NCBI GenBank assembly: GCA_022572355.1
Contig: JACZWC010000019.1
Coordinates: forward strand, 1-64,000
DNA: 64,000 nt
DNA from: Bacteroidota bacterium
GTDB taxonomy: Bacteria; Bacteroidota; Bacteroidia; NORP154
Direction: 5' to 3'
Below are positions 42,206 to 53,000 of this stretch, one piece after another. Below the pieces are notes generated by a model. It did not search any database. It had not been told where the DNA came from and saw only the letters and a program-made list of their open reading frames with translations. Position 1 is the stretch's first letter. Each line of letters opens with the position of its first letter. The translations under genes were made by a program, and so were the position numbers.

Positions 42206-43834
42206 TTATGTTTGAATCACACCAACCTTGTAATCTTCTTTAATAGGTGCGTGATCAGCGGCTTCTATTCCCATCGAAATAACCTTACGGGTATCCAAAG
42301 GGTTGATGAGCGCATCTACCCATAAACGGGCGGCGGCGTAATAAGGAGAGGTTTGCTCATCATACCTGTCCTTGATGGTTTTGAGCATCTTAGCCTCTTT
42401 ATTGGCTGAGATCTTCTTTCCCCGTGATTTTAAGGAACTAATTTCAATCTGCAACAGTGTTTTTGCGGCTACTTCCCCTCCCATCACCGCTATTTGAGCA
42501 GTTGGCCATGCAACGATTAATCGAGGATCATAAGCTTTTCCACACATGGCATAGTTACCCGCGCCATAAGAATTTCCGATGACCACCGTGAATTTCGGAA
42601 CAACTGAGTTAGACATGGCACTCACCATCTTAGCACCGTCTTTGATGATTCCACCCTGCTCTGCCCTGGAGCCAACCATAAATCCCGTTACATCCTGGAG
42701 ATACACCAGCGGAATTTTCTTTTGATTGCAATTCATCACAAAACGAGCTACCTTGGAGGCAGAATCAGAATAGATAACCCCGCCTATTTGCAGTTCACCT
42801 TGCTTGGATTTTACAGTCATGCGCTGGTTGGCAACAATGCCAACTGCCCAACCTTCAATACGGCCCAATCCACAAATGATTGACTGGCCATACTTAGCCT
42901 TGTACTCCTCAAATTTTGATTCATCTACAAGGCGTGCAATCACTTCACGCATTTCATATGGTTTCACCCTGCTATCTGGAATAATTCCAAGAATCTCATT
43001 TTCATCTTCCTTCGGCGGCAAACTATCTACCCGGTCAAAGCCGGCTTTCTCAAAGGAGCCGATCTTATCAAATATATTTCGAATTGAGTCCAGGCAACTC
43101 TTATCGTCTTTACTTTTATAATCAGTAATACCTGATATTTCGCAGTGTGTGGTGGCACCGCCTAAGGTTTCATTGTCTATGTCTTCGCCAATGGCAGCTT
43201 TTACCAGGAATGATCCTGCCAGGAATATAGAACCTGTTTTGTCGACTATGAGTGCCTCATCAGATAAAATGGGTAAGTAAGCCCCACCGGCAACACAACT
43301 TCCCATAATTGCCGACACCTGAATGATACCGTTCGCCGACATGATCGAGTTATTTCTAAATATTCTTCCAAAGTGTTCTTTGTCGGCGAAAACATCACCT
43401 TGAAGTGGGAGAAAAACGCCAGCGCTATCTACCAGGTAGATGATTGGCAGCCTGTTCTCCATGGCTATCTCCTGCGCGCGTAAATTCTTTTTGGCTGAAA
43501 TGGGAAACCAAGCTCCGGCCTTTACCGTGGCATCATTGGCGACAATAATGCATTGCCGCTTGCTCACATAACCGATGCCCATGACCACACCACCAGCAGG
43601 ACAACCGCCATACTCTTCATACATCCCATCCCCCACGAACTCTCCAATTTCAAAAAAACGGCTGCCTTTATCTGTGAGGTAATCGATGCGTTCTCTCGCT
43701 GTGAGCTTACCCAGATCGTGTTGTTTATCGATCTTCTTCTTTCCGCCTCCTAAATGAATTTCGTCCAGCTTGTTGTTCATCTTGGCGATGAGCTGCTTCA
43801 TTACATCTTCATTCTTGTTGTGGTTGATGTCCAT
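42206..43834 (-). CDS. Acyl-CoA carboxylase beta (carboxyltransferase) subunit, methylcrotonyl-type
   Basis: 542 residues, normal for MCC/PCC beta. N-terminal KLTARERIDYL and biotin-side VVMGIGYVSKRQCIIVANDATVKAG; VDSAGVFLPLQGDVFADKEHFG and MGSCVAGGAYLPILSDEALIV resemble the methylcrotonyl-CoA carboxylase beta subunit; C-terminal VIGNSYGAGNYAMCGKAYDPR binds the acyl-CoA. It transfers carboxyl from biotin to an acyl-CoA in leucine breakdown or a related path. The alpha subunit is not in the window. Confidence 0.92.
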   Translation of the reverse strand: MDINHNKNEDVMKQLIAKMNNKLDEIHLGGGKKKIDKQHDLGKLTARERIDYLTDKGSRFFEIGEFVGDGMYEEYGGCPAGGVVMGIGYVSKRQCIIVANDATVKAGAWFPISAKKNLRAQEIAMENRLPIIYLVDSAGVFLPLQGDVFADKEHFGRIFRNNSIMSANGIIQVSAIMGSCVAGGAYLPILSDEALIVDKTGSIFLAGSFLVKAAIGEDIDNETLGGATTHCEISGITDYKSKDDKSCLDSIRNIFDKIGSFEKAGFDRVDSLPPKEDENEILGIIPDSRVKPYEMREVIARLVDESKFEEYKAKYGQSIICGLGRIEGWAVGIVANQRMTVKSKQGELQIGGVIYSDSASKVARFVMNCNQKKIPLVYLQDVTGFMVGSRAEQGGIIKDGAKMVSAMSNSVVPKFTVVIGNSYGAGNYAMCGKAYDPRLIVAWPTAQIAVMGGEVAAKTLLQIEISSLKSRGKKISANKEAKMLKTIKDRYDEQTSPYYAAARLWVDALINPLDTRKVISMGIEAADHAPIKEDYKVGVIQT

Positions 43835-43896
43835 AATCCTTTTTTGCGGGAGCGCAAATATAACAAGAATCTATGGGTACGGCGGGTATTCCAACG

Positions 43897-44575
43897 TTAT
43901 TGAATGACCAACTTTTTGGTGGCAATGGCACTTCCACCTTGGAGTAGCTGTAAGAAGTATATACCCCTACTCAACTCCGCAGTTGAAATTCTCAAAGATT
44001 GTTCACCTCTTTGCAACACATGTTTTTGAACTGTCTCTCCCCTGATGTCAATAACGTTAATATGAAACCTACTGTTCATCGTAGATGTTACCAATTCAAT
44101 ATCCGTGAAATCGGTAGCTGGATTGGGAAATACGGTAAAATGGCTAGAAGGGTCATTCAATTCTTCATCAGTAAGAATAGTCACCCAATTCAAGGGAGAG
44201 CCCCAGGTCTCGGAGCCCTTTTTAAAATATACCATGGACTCGCCATAACATTGCATACTTGTGTAGTTAACGAATGAGACCATGCCCAATCCATCAGCAT
44301 ATGTTTTCAATACTCATACATGGCCCCCAGTAATTGGCTACATCAGCGACTCGGTAATTATACCAGATCGTATCCTGCCCTACAATCTTTGACGAGTCAA
44401 ACCGTGTAGCTAGCATTTCCCTATATACGGTTATGGTCCTGTAATTAAAATAAGTCTCAACGGTTGGGTTGATTGTTCGCCAGTTCTGGGCCATAGATGC
44501 TCCGGCAAAGGACAGTACCAATGCCATTAATAGAACCAATCTCAACAAATCGTATTTGCGGAAGTATATCTTCAA
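43897..44575 (-). pseudogene. T9SS-exported protein split by a frameshift
   Basis: Frame 1 (44575-44294) begins with a signal peptide (…VLSFAGASMAQ) and NWRTINPTVETYFNY, then TIWYNYRVADVANYWGPC. Frame 2 (44310-43897) continues with YADGLGMVSFVNY ... ETWGSPLNW and a complete sorting domain (VFPNPATDFTDIEL ... GIYFLQL ... KKLVIQ). The frames overlap around 44,300, so one base change would restore a single protein of about 226 residues. Related secreted proteins are longer, so a middle part may also be missing. Either a genuine frameshift or an assembly error. Confidence 0.7.
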
Positions 44576-44666
44576 AAGATAAGTGTGGATTTCAATAAAG
44601 ATACTAAATGTGGGGAAATCTAAGGTGAACGCCTAGAATGAATCCAAATCCACCTGGCGCAGAGAA

Positions 44667-45119
44667 TCAAACCGGGTCATCGCCATTGACCATCGATGAA
44701 TCCTCACCGAAGATGATATCAAACCGTTCTCCTGTCTCGATGATAATTTCGTAGCCGGGGAACCAGCTCGTGCCAGTGTCAAAGCCATCATAATTGGCAG
44801 AGCCGCTTCCCTTAACTACGATTTTTCCATTTTTATGTACAGACGCAAGAGCCCCAACTCTTAATTTAGAGACGTTGCTGCCAATCGGTAGAGTATTCAC
44901 AGGATTTTCCTGCATTTTCAGCACAACGGCACGTGTCCATTTATATCCAAAAGAAGAAGAGGATTCAAAAATCCCATTGCAGGAATCCGGGTTGGGGCCC
45001 CCGGCCAGCACGGTCTTTTGAACGGGACTAGCAAGGTTGAGAGGAACCGCGTAACCGGGGCCCGGATTATGTATTTGTTCGATGGCAAGAATGAGGTGTT
45101 CACCTAACATAAGCATCAT
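44667..45119 (-). pseudogene. Internal fragment of a large T9SS cargo protein
   Basis: 150 residues, no signal peptide and no sorting domain. The segments KWTRAVVLKMQENPV, RVGALASVHKNGKI and TSWFPGYEIIIETGERFDIIFGEDSSMVNGDDP match the interior of large Bacteroidota secreted proteins. Both ends are lost; the 5' side runs into a GC-rich repeat-like stretch (45,125-45,195). It is probably a piece of a gene related to, or the same as, the frameshifted neighbour. Confidence 0.55.
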
Positions 45120-45315
45120 TTAATGCGCCCGCCTTCCTCACTACAAAGTTCAGCCTTCGCAGCCAAGGTGCTTTGGCAAAGCGGGCTACGGCGGACAGGT
45201 TGTTCATGCATATTTACGCCTAGCATCAGTAAAATACTACCATGATTTAGAAAACGGTGGTTTACAGCTAGAATTTGGTAGACTGTGAAGAAAATTGGGA
45301 AGTTGGCTGTGAGAA

Positions 45316-48300
45316 CTAATGTATCAACGATACGTATCCAACATACTTATGGCGCGAATCCCATTTATTAAGAGCATCCCTGGTTTCTATTACCCAAATG
45401 TAGACTTCATTCTGTGCGGATTTTTTGCCGTTATTCCCAATCCCATCCCATCCTTTCCAGGAAGGATCGTTGGGCTGATTGTAAAAGTAAATCCGATCGC
45501 CCCAACGGTTGTAAATGGAAAATTCAAATTCGACCAAATTATCAAGGCCTATTCCCGTCACCTGAAAGTAATCATTTATACCGTCGCCATTCGGAGTAAA
45601 CGCATTGGGAGCAAATAGTGTATAATCATTATCTATTTCCAGCGTATCTGTAATGCTGTCCACACATCCAAAGCTATTGGTGACAAAGAGCTCTATGAGA
45701 AATGAACCAGGAGTATAATCGTTGTACACGTGCACCGTATCGTAACCGAACCAAAAATTCGTCGAGTCGCCGAAATCCCATGTATAAACTGTAGAACTAT
45801 CAACTGCCCCCACAGACAGATTGCTGAAGGTTATATAAGGATATAGGATAGTAGCTGGATCAGGAGTCATGGTAAATTCTGCTATCGGATTGGGCCATAC
45901 CTCTATCATGTCAGGTATTTTTAGCGTGTCCGAACATCCATCTGATGAAGTAACAACCAACTGAACATCAAAATTAATTTGATTAACTGTTCCATTCAAA
46001 TAACAATGTGGAACAGGTACTTGTAATGTAGATGTAGATCCATCGCCATATTCCCAGTACCAATTGGTGATGATAGGTCCGGCTACATACAGTTCCGTAA
46101 ATTGTACGCATAAAGGAGAGCACCCCTTCATAACATCAGCATTAAAAAAAGCCTGCGGTTTAGGGGATATCTCCACCGGATTCGTTACCATATCCATACA
46201 ACCCATGTCAGATATCACAACCAAAATAACCGTGTATGTTCCTTCTGTATTGTACAGGTGACTAGGCGACATTTGCGTAGAGATAAGAGCATCTCCAAAA
46301 TCCCAACCATATGTAGCGATAGCGCCGAGAACAATGCTGCTGGTATTGTCAAAAATAGCGGCGTCATAAACACATACATCTTGCACAGTGAACGACGCCT
46401 GCGGAAGCGGGTGAATCACAATTGATTTGGTTTCTGTATCCACACAATTATTGTCCGAGGTAACGATTAGCTCTACTGAATCGGTACCATAAGTTGTATA
46501 TACGTGAGTTGGGTTTTGTTGCGTAGAGGTAAATCCATCACCGAAACTCCAAAGCCAAGATGCTATTGCACCACTGGAAATATTGGATAGATCATTGAAT
46601 GTGGCAATATCGCCTGTACAGACGTTGGTGGTCTCGAAATCGGCTACGGGTATGGGATAAATTGTAATGGCCTGCTGAGTAGTATCTGTACACCCGCTGT
46701 CGGAGGTGACTATTAGGGTCACCGTGAAATTACCTTCCGAAGTGTAGAGATGAGAAGGGTTTTGCAGGGTAGAGACCTGGCCATCACCAAAGTCCCAGTT
46801 CCAACTGAAAGTTCCGTTTGACAACGTCGAGTTATCTACAAATAGAGCAGGATTGTAGAGACAGGTATTTCCCAATGTAAAGCTTGCCTGAGGAACAGGA
46901 TGGACATAGATAGTCTTTATTATCGTGTCGGTGCAACCAGAATCAGTAGTGGCGATAAGCGTAACCTGATAAGCACCCTCAGAAGCATATGAATTAGTTG
47001 GATTTTGTAATGTGGATGTCTGCCCGTCATCAAAATCCCATTGCCAGGTAACAGTACCCGGACTGTAAAACGTATTGTCTGTAAAAATTGCATTATAGTA
47101 ACTGCAGATATTAGCTGCTAAAAAATCTGCAACCGGTAGTTGATGTATGTCAATGGTATTTTGAGCGGTATCACTAACGCCAAGAGAATCCGTAGCAATG
47201 AGGGTTATGGTGTAGGCTCCAGGCGCCGCGTAATTATGGGATGGATTTTGCGTGATGACAATCGGGCTGGAATCACCAAAATCCCATGCCCAACTCACCA
47301 CTGTGTTACAACTCTGATCAATAAAAGCCACCGGATTGCCGTAACAAACGGAAGTGGCTGTAAAGGCCGCAGCGGGCGTAGAATTTAATATTATTACAAC
47401 GGTGCCATTACCTCCACCCGATTGATTATTTCCTCCGGCAGCACAGCCACCACAAAGGTCGGGATCCCCACTATTTCCGGGAGTTTGTCCTGCCCCATTT
47501 GCAAGCGTTCCACCAACGGGAACAAAGCTATCACCGGCGCCACCTCCACCTGCTCCACAGTCATTTGCCGAGTTGCATGATGGGCCAGCAGGTGGTGCGC
47601 TGCCACCATTACCGCCATTCAAGGCACCGCCACCGCCGCCACCGCCGCCGCCGCCATCTTGATTAATTGTTCCCCCATTTGTGCCGTTTGGATTACCACT
47701 TCCCGCTGTAGCACCTCCGGAGGTACAGGATGTGTTTGAGCCATTGGTAATACCATATCCGCCAAATCCTCCTACACTGGTACATCCTCCTCCGCCACCG
47801 CCACCGCCACCGCTGGCAGCAATCAATAGAGTAGCAGCCCTGGTTACCGCTGAAGAACCACCACCACCACCACCACTGCCAGAACAACCAGAAGGGCCCG
47901 CGTCGCCACCAGCACCAGCTATACCATAACCCCATCCACCATTACCACCAGGGGCTCCAGCTGAACATCCGGCACCGGCTTGTCCCATACAACCTACATA
48001 GATTATGAGCGTTTCACCTGGCGTAACCGCAATAATCGCCTCTACGTAAGATCCCGCTCCACCAACTCCTCCCTGGTAGCTATCTATTCCGCCACCTCCT
48101 CCACCACCGCCCCAGCATTTTACCGTTATTTGAGTAACGCATGCCGGAACAACAAAATTCTGGGGAGCGCCGGTGCACGTAAAGGTCACGGTGCTTAGCT
48201 GGGCTCCGGCAGGCATGGTCGAGAATACACCTATAAGGAAAGAACAGATTAAAAACCTGTACTTCCTCCAACATATTTTCTTCTCTTGAACTGCGCTCAT
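45316..48300 (-). CDS. Gly-rich and PKD-repeat surface protein with T9SS type B (gliding-type) domain
   Basis: 994 residues. Signal peptide about 1-34 (ends AGAQ). Residues 60-310 are a glycine-rich segment with runs of up to eight Gly and scattered Cys. Seven PKD domains follow (about 310-880), each with SWxWDFGDG...QNPxHxY. The C-terminus (about 895-994, FAPNAFTPNGDGINDYF ... YNRWGDRIYF ... GVYIW-like) is the gliding-motility-associated type B sorting domain. Predicted to be exported by T9SS and displayed on the surface, perhaps as an adhesin. GC-rich codon use in the Gly tract makes long antisense frames, which are artefacts. Confidence 0.88.
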   Translation of the reverse strand: MSAVQEKKICWRKYRFLICSFLIGVFSTMPAGAQLSTVTFTCTGAPQNFVVPACVTQITVKCWGGGGGGGGIDSYQGGVGGAGSYVEAIIAVTPGETLIIYVGCMGQAGAGCSAGAPGGNGGWGYGIAGAGGDAGPSGCSGSGGGGGGSSAVTRAATLLIAASGGGGGGGGGCTSVGGFGGYGITNGSNTSCTSGGATAGSGNPNGTNGGTINQDGGGGGGGGGGALNGGNGGSAPPAGPSCNSANDCGAGGGGAGDSFVPVGGTLANGAGQTPGNSGDPDLCGGCAAGGNNQSGGGNGTVVIILNSTPAAAFTATSVCYGNPVAFIDQSCNTVVSWAWDFGDSSPIVITQNPSHNYAAPGAYTITLIATDSLGVSDTAQNTIDIHQLPVADFLAANICSYYNAIFTDNTFYSPGTVTWQWDFDDGQTSTLQNPTNSYASEGAYQVTLIATTDSGCTDTIIKTIYVHPVPQASFTLGNTCLYNPALFVDNSTLSNGTFSWNWDFGDGQVSTLQNPSHLYTSEGNFTVTLIVTSDSGCTDTTQQAITIYPIPVADFETTNVCTGDIATFNDLSNISSGAIASWLWSFGDGFTSTQQNPTHVYTTYGTDSVELIVTSDNNCVDTETKSIVIHPLPQASFTVQDVCVYDAAIFDNTSSIVLGAIATYGWDFGDALISTQMSPSHLYNTEGTYTVILVVISDMGCMDMVTNPVEISPKPQAFFNADVMKGCSPLCVQFTELYVAGPIITNWYWEYGDGSTSTLQVPVPHCYLNGTVNQINFDVQLVVTSSDGCSDTLKIPDMIEVWPNPIAEFTMTPDPATILYPYITFSNLSVGAVDSSTVYTWDFGDSTNFWFGYDTVHVYNDYTPGSFLIELFVTNSFGCVDSITDTLEIDNDYTLFAPNAFTPNGDGINDYFQVTGIGLDNLVEFEFSIYNRWGDRIYFYNQPNDPSWKGWDGIGNNGKKSAQNEVYIWVIETRDALNKWDSRHKYVGYVSLIH

Positions 48301-48452
48301 TATGCTTATTTAGGGTCTATCTAGTACAAACTCACAATTGTCACAAAGTCCTAATGAATCTGGAATATAAGAATTAGTTGTCATAGAAAGAAGCAGGGAA
48401 TCAGAATTGGAAATAAAAAAGGACCTAATTGATAATGTGTATCTTTATTGGC

Positions 48453-49982
48453 ATGAAGATATTTTATTCTATTCTGGTTGGATTAATCTTCTTTACGTCG
48501 ATAGTAAATGCCCAAAACAATACTTCGATCTCACCTTGCTCTGAAGAGAAGATTTTACTACGACATCTTCAGAATTCTCCTAATACACTAATAGAAATGG
48601 AGGATAATGAAGAATTCACCAAAGCGTTTGTAAAACAACTATCGATAGAGCGAGCCAAAAACAATTCAAAACTCAGTATAGCTCAGTATACCATACCTGT
48701 TGTGCTTCATGTATTCCATTGGGGAGATGACGGCAAAATTGACATGGCGCAGGCCCAGTCGGGTATGGATATATTGAATGCGGATTACAACGGCCTGAAT
48801 GATGATTGGAATACCATTGATCCTGAATTTGACAGCATAAAGGGAACCCTGGATATACAATTTTGCCTGGCCTCACTCGATCCGAACGGTGATTCTACTA
48901 CCGGAGTAATCTATTACGAGGATTCATTGGCTATGCTCAATATCCCGGACTTGTTTGTATACGCCTGGGACAATTATAAGTACTTGAATATCTACATGCC
49001 GAAGTATACCAGTGGTGCTCCTTCAAATTTCACCGCCTATGCGTACTATCCAAGTACTTCAGGTTCTAATAGCAATACGGGAGGCATTTTTTACAGCTCT
49101 ATTCGCTGGGGTTATGGAACTCATTCCGAACTCTCGCCTGGGCAAGATTGGGCATCGGTCGGAACACATGAGGCAGGGCATTGGCTCAACCTTCGCCATA
49201 CCTTTCAAAATGGATGCAACTTTCCCGGAGATAATGTGGATGACACACCTTATACAACGGGCGGAGCAATCGAGCTTTCCGGTTGTCTGAATAACAACCT
49301 GACTTGTTCTGTAAATACCAACGGAGAGAACTACATGGATTACAATCATGACTGTAAAAAGATGTTCACACAGGGCCAGGTGGATAGAATGACCGCAGCA
49401 TTAAGCCTGCCTTCCAGGGTTACATTGTGGTCACAATCAAATTTATTAGCAACGGGTTGTGCACCTTGCCTTGGAATAACTTCCTCCTTTACTACATCCG
49501 GCTCACCTATTTGCGTAGGCGAAACTGTTACTTTCACCAGTACGAGTACAGGTAGCTCTACCTATGCTTGGGTATTAGGTACTGACACCTTCAGTACTTC
49601 GAGCACTGCAACAAGTACATTTAGCAATATCGGCAATTACACTGTTGAATTATATGCGATGGATCAAAACGGAGAATGTGCAGATTGGAGTGCTGTAAGC
49701 ATCACAGTAAATCCCTGTTCTGGCATTTCTGATTTAGTGTCTGATAATTTTATTGAGGTTTATCCAAATCCGACAACTGGAAAAGTGCGTATTCAATTTG
49801 GAGAAAGTGAAGTACAGGAGATTAGCCTCTTCAGAATAAATGGCCAGTTGATTTTCAGGAAAGAAATCGAGGCCACTCAAAAATATTTCGACTTCGATTT
49901 TAAGGGCAACCCAGCCGGGGTTTATATCATTAGGCTACTGACCGCCAATAGCGTGTTGACGAAGAAACTCATTAAACAATAA
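48453..49982 (+). CDS. Secreted M43-type metalloprotease with PKD and T9SS domain
   Basis: 509 residues from ATG 48453, the start giving a clean signal peptide (MKIFYSILVGLIFFTSIVNAQ); an in-frame ATG at 48429 is also open. The protease domain (about 60-300) contains HEAGHWLNLRHTF, the extended zinc site HExxHxxxLxH of M43 (pappalysin/cytophagalysin), followed by DDTPY and the Cys-rich ENYMDY Met-turn. A PKD-like domain spans about 305-400 and a type A sorting domain ends the protein (VYPNPTTGKVRIQF ... GVYIIRL). Confidence 0.9.
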   Translation: MKIFYSILVGLIFFTSIVNAQNNTSISPCSEEKILLRHLQNSPNTLIEMEDNEEFTKAFVKQLSIERAKNNSKLSIAQYTIPVVLHVFHWGDDGKIDMAQAQSGMDILNADYNGLNDDWNTIDPEFDSIKGTLDIQFCLASLDPNGDSTTGVIYYEDSLAMLNIPDLFVYAWDNYKYLNIYMPKYTSGAPSNFTAYAYYPSTSGSNSNTGGIFYSSIRWGYGTHSELSPGQDWASVGTHEAGHWLNLRHTFQNGCNFPGDNVDDTPYTTGGAIELSGCLNNNLTCSVNTNGENYMDYNHDCKKMFTQGQVDRMTAALSLPSRVTLWSQSNLLATGCAPCLGITSSFTTSGSPICVGETVTFTSTSTGSSTYAWVLGTDTFSTSSTATSTFSNIGNYTVELYAMDQNGECADWSAVSITVNPCSGISDLVSDNFIEVYPNPTTGKVRIQFGESEVQEISLFRINGQLIFRKEIEATQKYFDFDFKGNPAGVYIIRLLTANSVLTKKLIKQ

Positions 49983-50075
49983 GATTTGTTGTCAGGTAGA
50001 TATCCTACGGACAAACGATGATTTTTGTAAAAGCGTACCTTTACTTATCACTTCTATCCCATTAATCCGGTAACA

Positions 50076-53000
50076 ATGAAAAATATTTCATCACCGCTTT
50101 CTCTGGCTGTATTTCTAATATTATTCTTATCCTCAACCGGTACACTCGCTCAATTCTGTGATGTATCCGTTCCTTCTTTTTCGGTTAATCTAGCCGGAAG
50201 TCCCAATGGTACGTGGGTGAGTCCATGCGTAGACAGGGATGGAGCATGTTGCGGTGGAGGACCCTCAATGCGATGTGTCGAGTTCGTAGTTACCCTGGAT
50301 GCCAACGCAAATTCTTTTTCCGTTAGCTGCATCACAGATAGTTGTTCAGGTTCAAACTGCTCAGGGGCATTGGACATACAAATTGATTGCGGTGGCGGCT
50401 CTTCATCATTGGGAACGCCCTTGTGCATCACAGATTCAATGACAGGTACTTTTACTATTACCATCTGTAAACAGGGAGCAAGTGATCCGGCAAGGTATGT
50501 GATACAATCATCATCAACACCGGCACCACCGGTCGCTGATTTTAATGCTTCCTCCAACCAGGGTTGCAGCCCAATGCCGGTAAACTTTACGAGTTCTATA
50601 TGCACAGACAGCGTGCTGTGGGATTTTGGCGATGGTACAACGAGCACAGATCCCAACCCTGACTTTACCCATGTATTTGTCAATCCCTCACCTTGTTTCG
50701 ACACAACATACACCGTGCAATTGGTGGCTTATGATTCTACAGGATTAACGGATACTATGATCCAAACGATCCTCGTTCATCCTCAGCCGGATGTCAATGT
50801 GACCACCTTAATAAATCCGCCGAAAGCATGCTCTCCTTATCCGGAAACCTTTAGCAGCACCTCTACTTGCGCAGATTTTCTGTATTGGGATTTTGGAAAT
50901 GGTATGTACGATACAACGGTTGTAGATACTACTTACAACATGACGTATACCAATACCTTCACCGATAGTAATCTCGTTTACGATTTTATGCTGATCGGTG
51001 AAAACGCCTGGGGATGTCAGGACACGGTAATGAAGAGTGTTACGGTTTATGCACTGGTAATCGCCGATTTCACCATGACGCCTGATTCAATTGGGTGCGG
51101 GCCATTCAACGTCACGTTTAATAATACCTCATTGGGGGCAAACGGATACAGCTGGGATTTTGGAGATGGCAACACATCTAATCAACAAAATCCGTCGCAC
51201 ACATTTTCAGCGGGCGTAAATGATACCACATACATTGTACAATTAATAGCCACATCACCAAAATGCTCGGACACGATCACGAAAATCGTAACCGTTGCTG
51301 AACCCGTTGTTCTGGTTACTCCCACCAGCGCAACCATTTGCACCTCCGATTCCATAACACTCACAGCATCAGGTGCACTTACCTATAACTGGTCGCCAGC
51401 AGCGGGTTTGTCTGCCACAACGGGAAATACCGTGATCGCCTCTCCCAATACCACCACCACCTACACGGTTGTAGGAACAGATGGGAGTGGATGTACGGAT
51501 TCGGCAACTGTAATAATAACGATAGATTCAGTGACACCTGCCGTTGCAAGCTTCAGTGCGTTCGGGACCACCGGATGTGAAGGCATGATGGTTAGTTTCA
51601 ATAATACATCGACCAACGCAACGGGCTATAGCTGGAATTTCCCAGGAGGAACGCCTAACTTATCAACGGCTCAGAATCCAACAGTCACTTATAATACGGC
51701 CGGAAATTACGATGTTACATTAACAGCTTTTGGATGTTCAGGAGACAGTACCGTCACACAGGCCGCTTACATTTCCGTTGCCGCCTATCCAACCGCAAAC
51801 ATAACCGCCGGCGGCCCTACCACATTCTGTGATGGAGACAGTGTGGAGCTCGTGTCAGATGTGGCTAACAGCTATGCATGGCTGATGAATGGCAGCACTA
51901 CCGGTAATACCGGGATCAATTATTATGCTGCTGTAAGTGGTAGCTATCAGGTTATTGCTACAAATTCATCCGGATGTTCCGATACATCGGCAACAATAAC
52001 AGTAACGGTAAATTCCCTTCCCACAGTGACTGTAACCCCCACTGCTCCAACTATTTGTTCTGCCGGAGATTCGGTTACTATTACTGCCAGTGGCGCTTCC
52101 ACTTATACCTGGTCTCCAGGTACCGGGCTGTCCTCTACAGTTGGGAGTTCGGTAATCGCCTTTCCAACCAGCACGTCGACTTATGTCGTTGTTGGGACAG
52201 ATGCCAATGGCTGCGTAGATTCTGCTTCTGCAACCGTAACTATCGATTCGATAACCCCAGCTGTTGCCAATTTTTCGGCCTTCGGTACAACAGTTTGCGA
52301 GGGAATGGATGTTACTTTTAACAACACTTCCACCAATGCCACCGGATTCAGCTGGACCTTTTCGGGCGGAACTCCCAATAGTTCAACAGTCCAGAATCCC
52401 GTTATTAATTATCCCGCAGCAGGGACATATGACGTCAGCCTAACGGCCTTCGGCTGCTCCGCCGACAACACCCTTACGCTGAGTAGTTACATTACTGTGA
52501 ATCCAAATCCCACAGCCAATGTAACGGCAAGCGGAGCCCTGTCATTTTGCGCTGGAGATAGCGTCGAACTGGTGTCTGATGTGGCCACCACCTACGATTG
52601 GTTGCTCAATGGAACCTCAACCGGAAACAGCGGACTCAATTATTACGCCAATGCCAGTGGTGATTATCAAGTTGCTGTGACAAATACATTCGGCTGCGTA
52701 GATACATCTGCGGTAACCACGGTTACCGTAAACTCAGCACCCGCAGCCAACATAACTGCATCAGGCAATACCAGTTTCTGTGCTGGAGATAGCGTAGAGC
52801 TTGTGGCTGATGTCGCTAATTCCTATGTATGGTTGTTCAATGGAACACCGACTGGTGAAACGGGCATTAACTATTATGCTAACACGGCAGGTAATTACCA
52901 GGTAGTTGTGACAAATACAACGGGTTGTTCGGATACATCAGCTCCTGCAACGGTCACAATATATCCCGCAGTTTCAGGAACGACTTATTCTACAGATGAA

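Noticed and set aside
45125-45195. GC-rich stretch as an RNA gene
   Set aside because: It resembles a dispersed GCGGGC/CGGCGGA-type Bacteroidota repeat; no tRNA or ncRNA fold was recognised.
47681-47935. Pro-rich and Trp/Arg-rich ORFs in the Gly-rich region
   Set aside because: They are antisense or out-of-frame readings of the Gly codon runs of the PKD surface protein.
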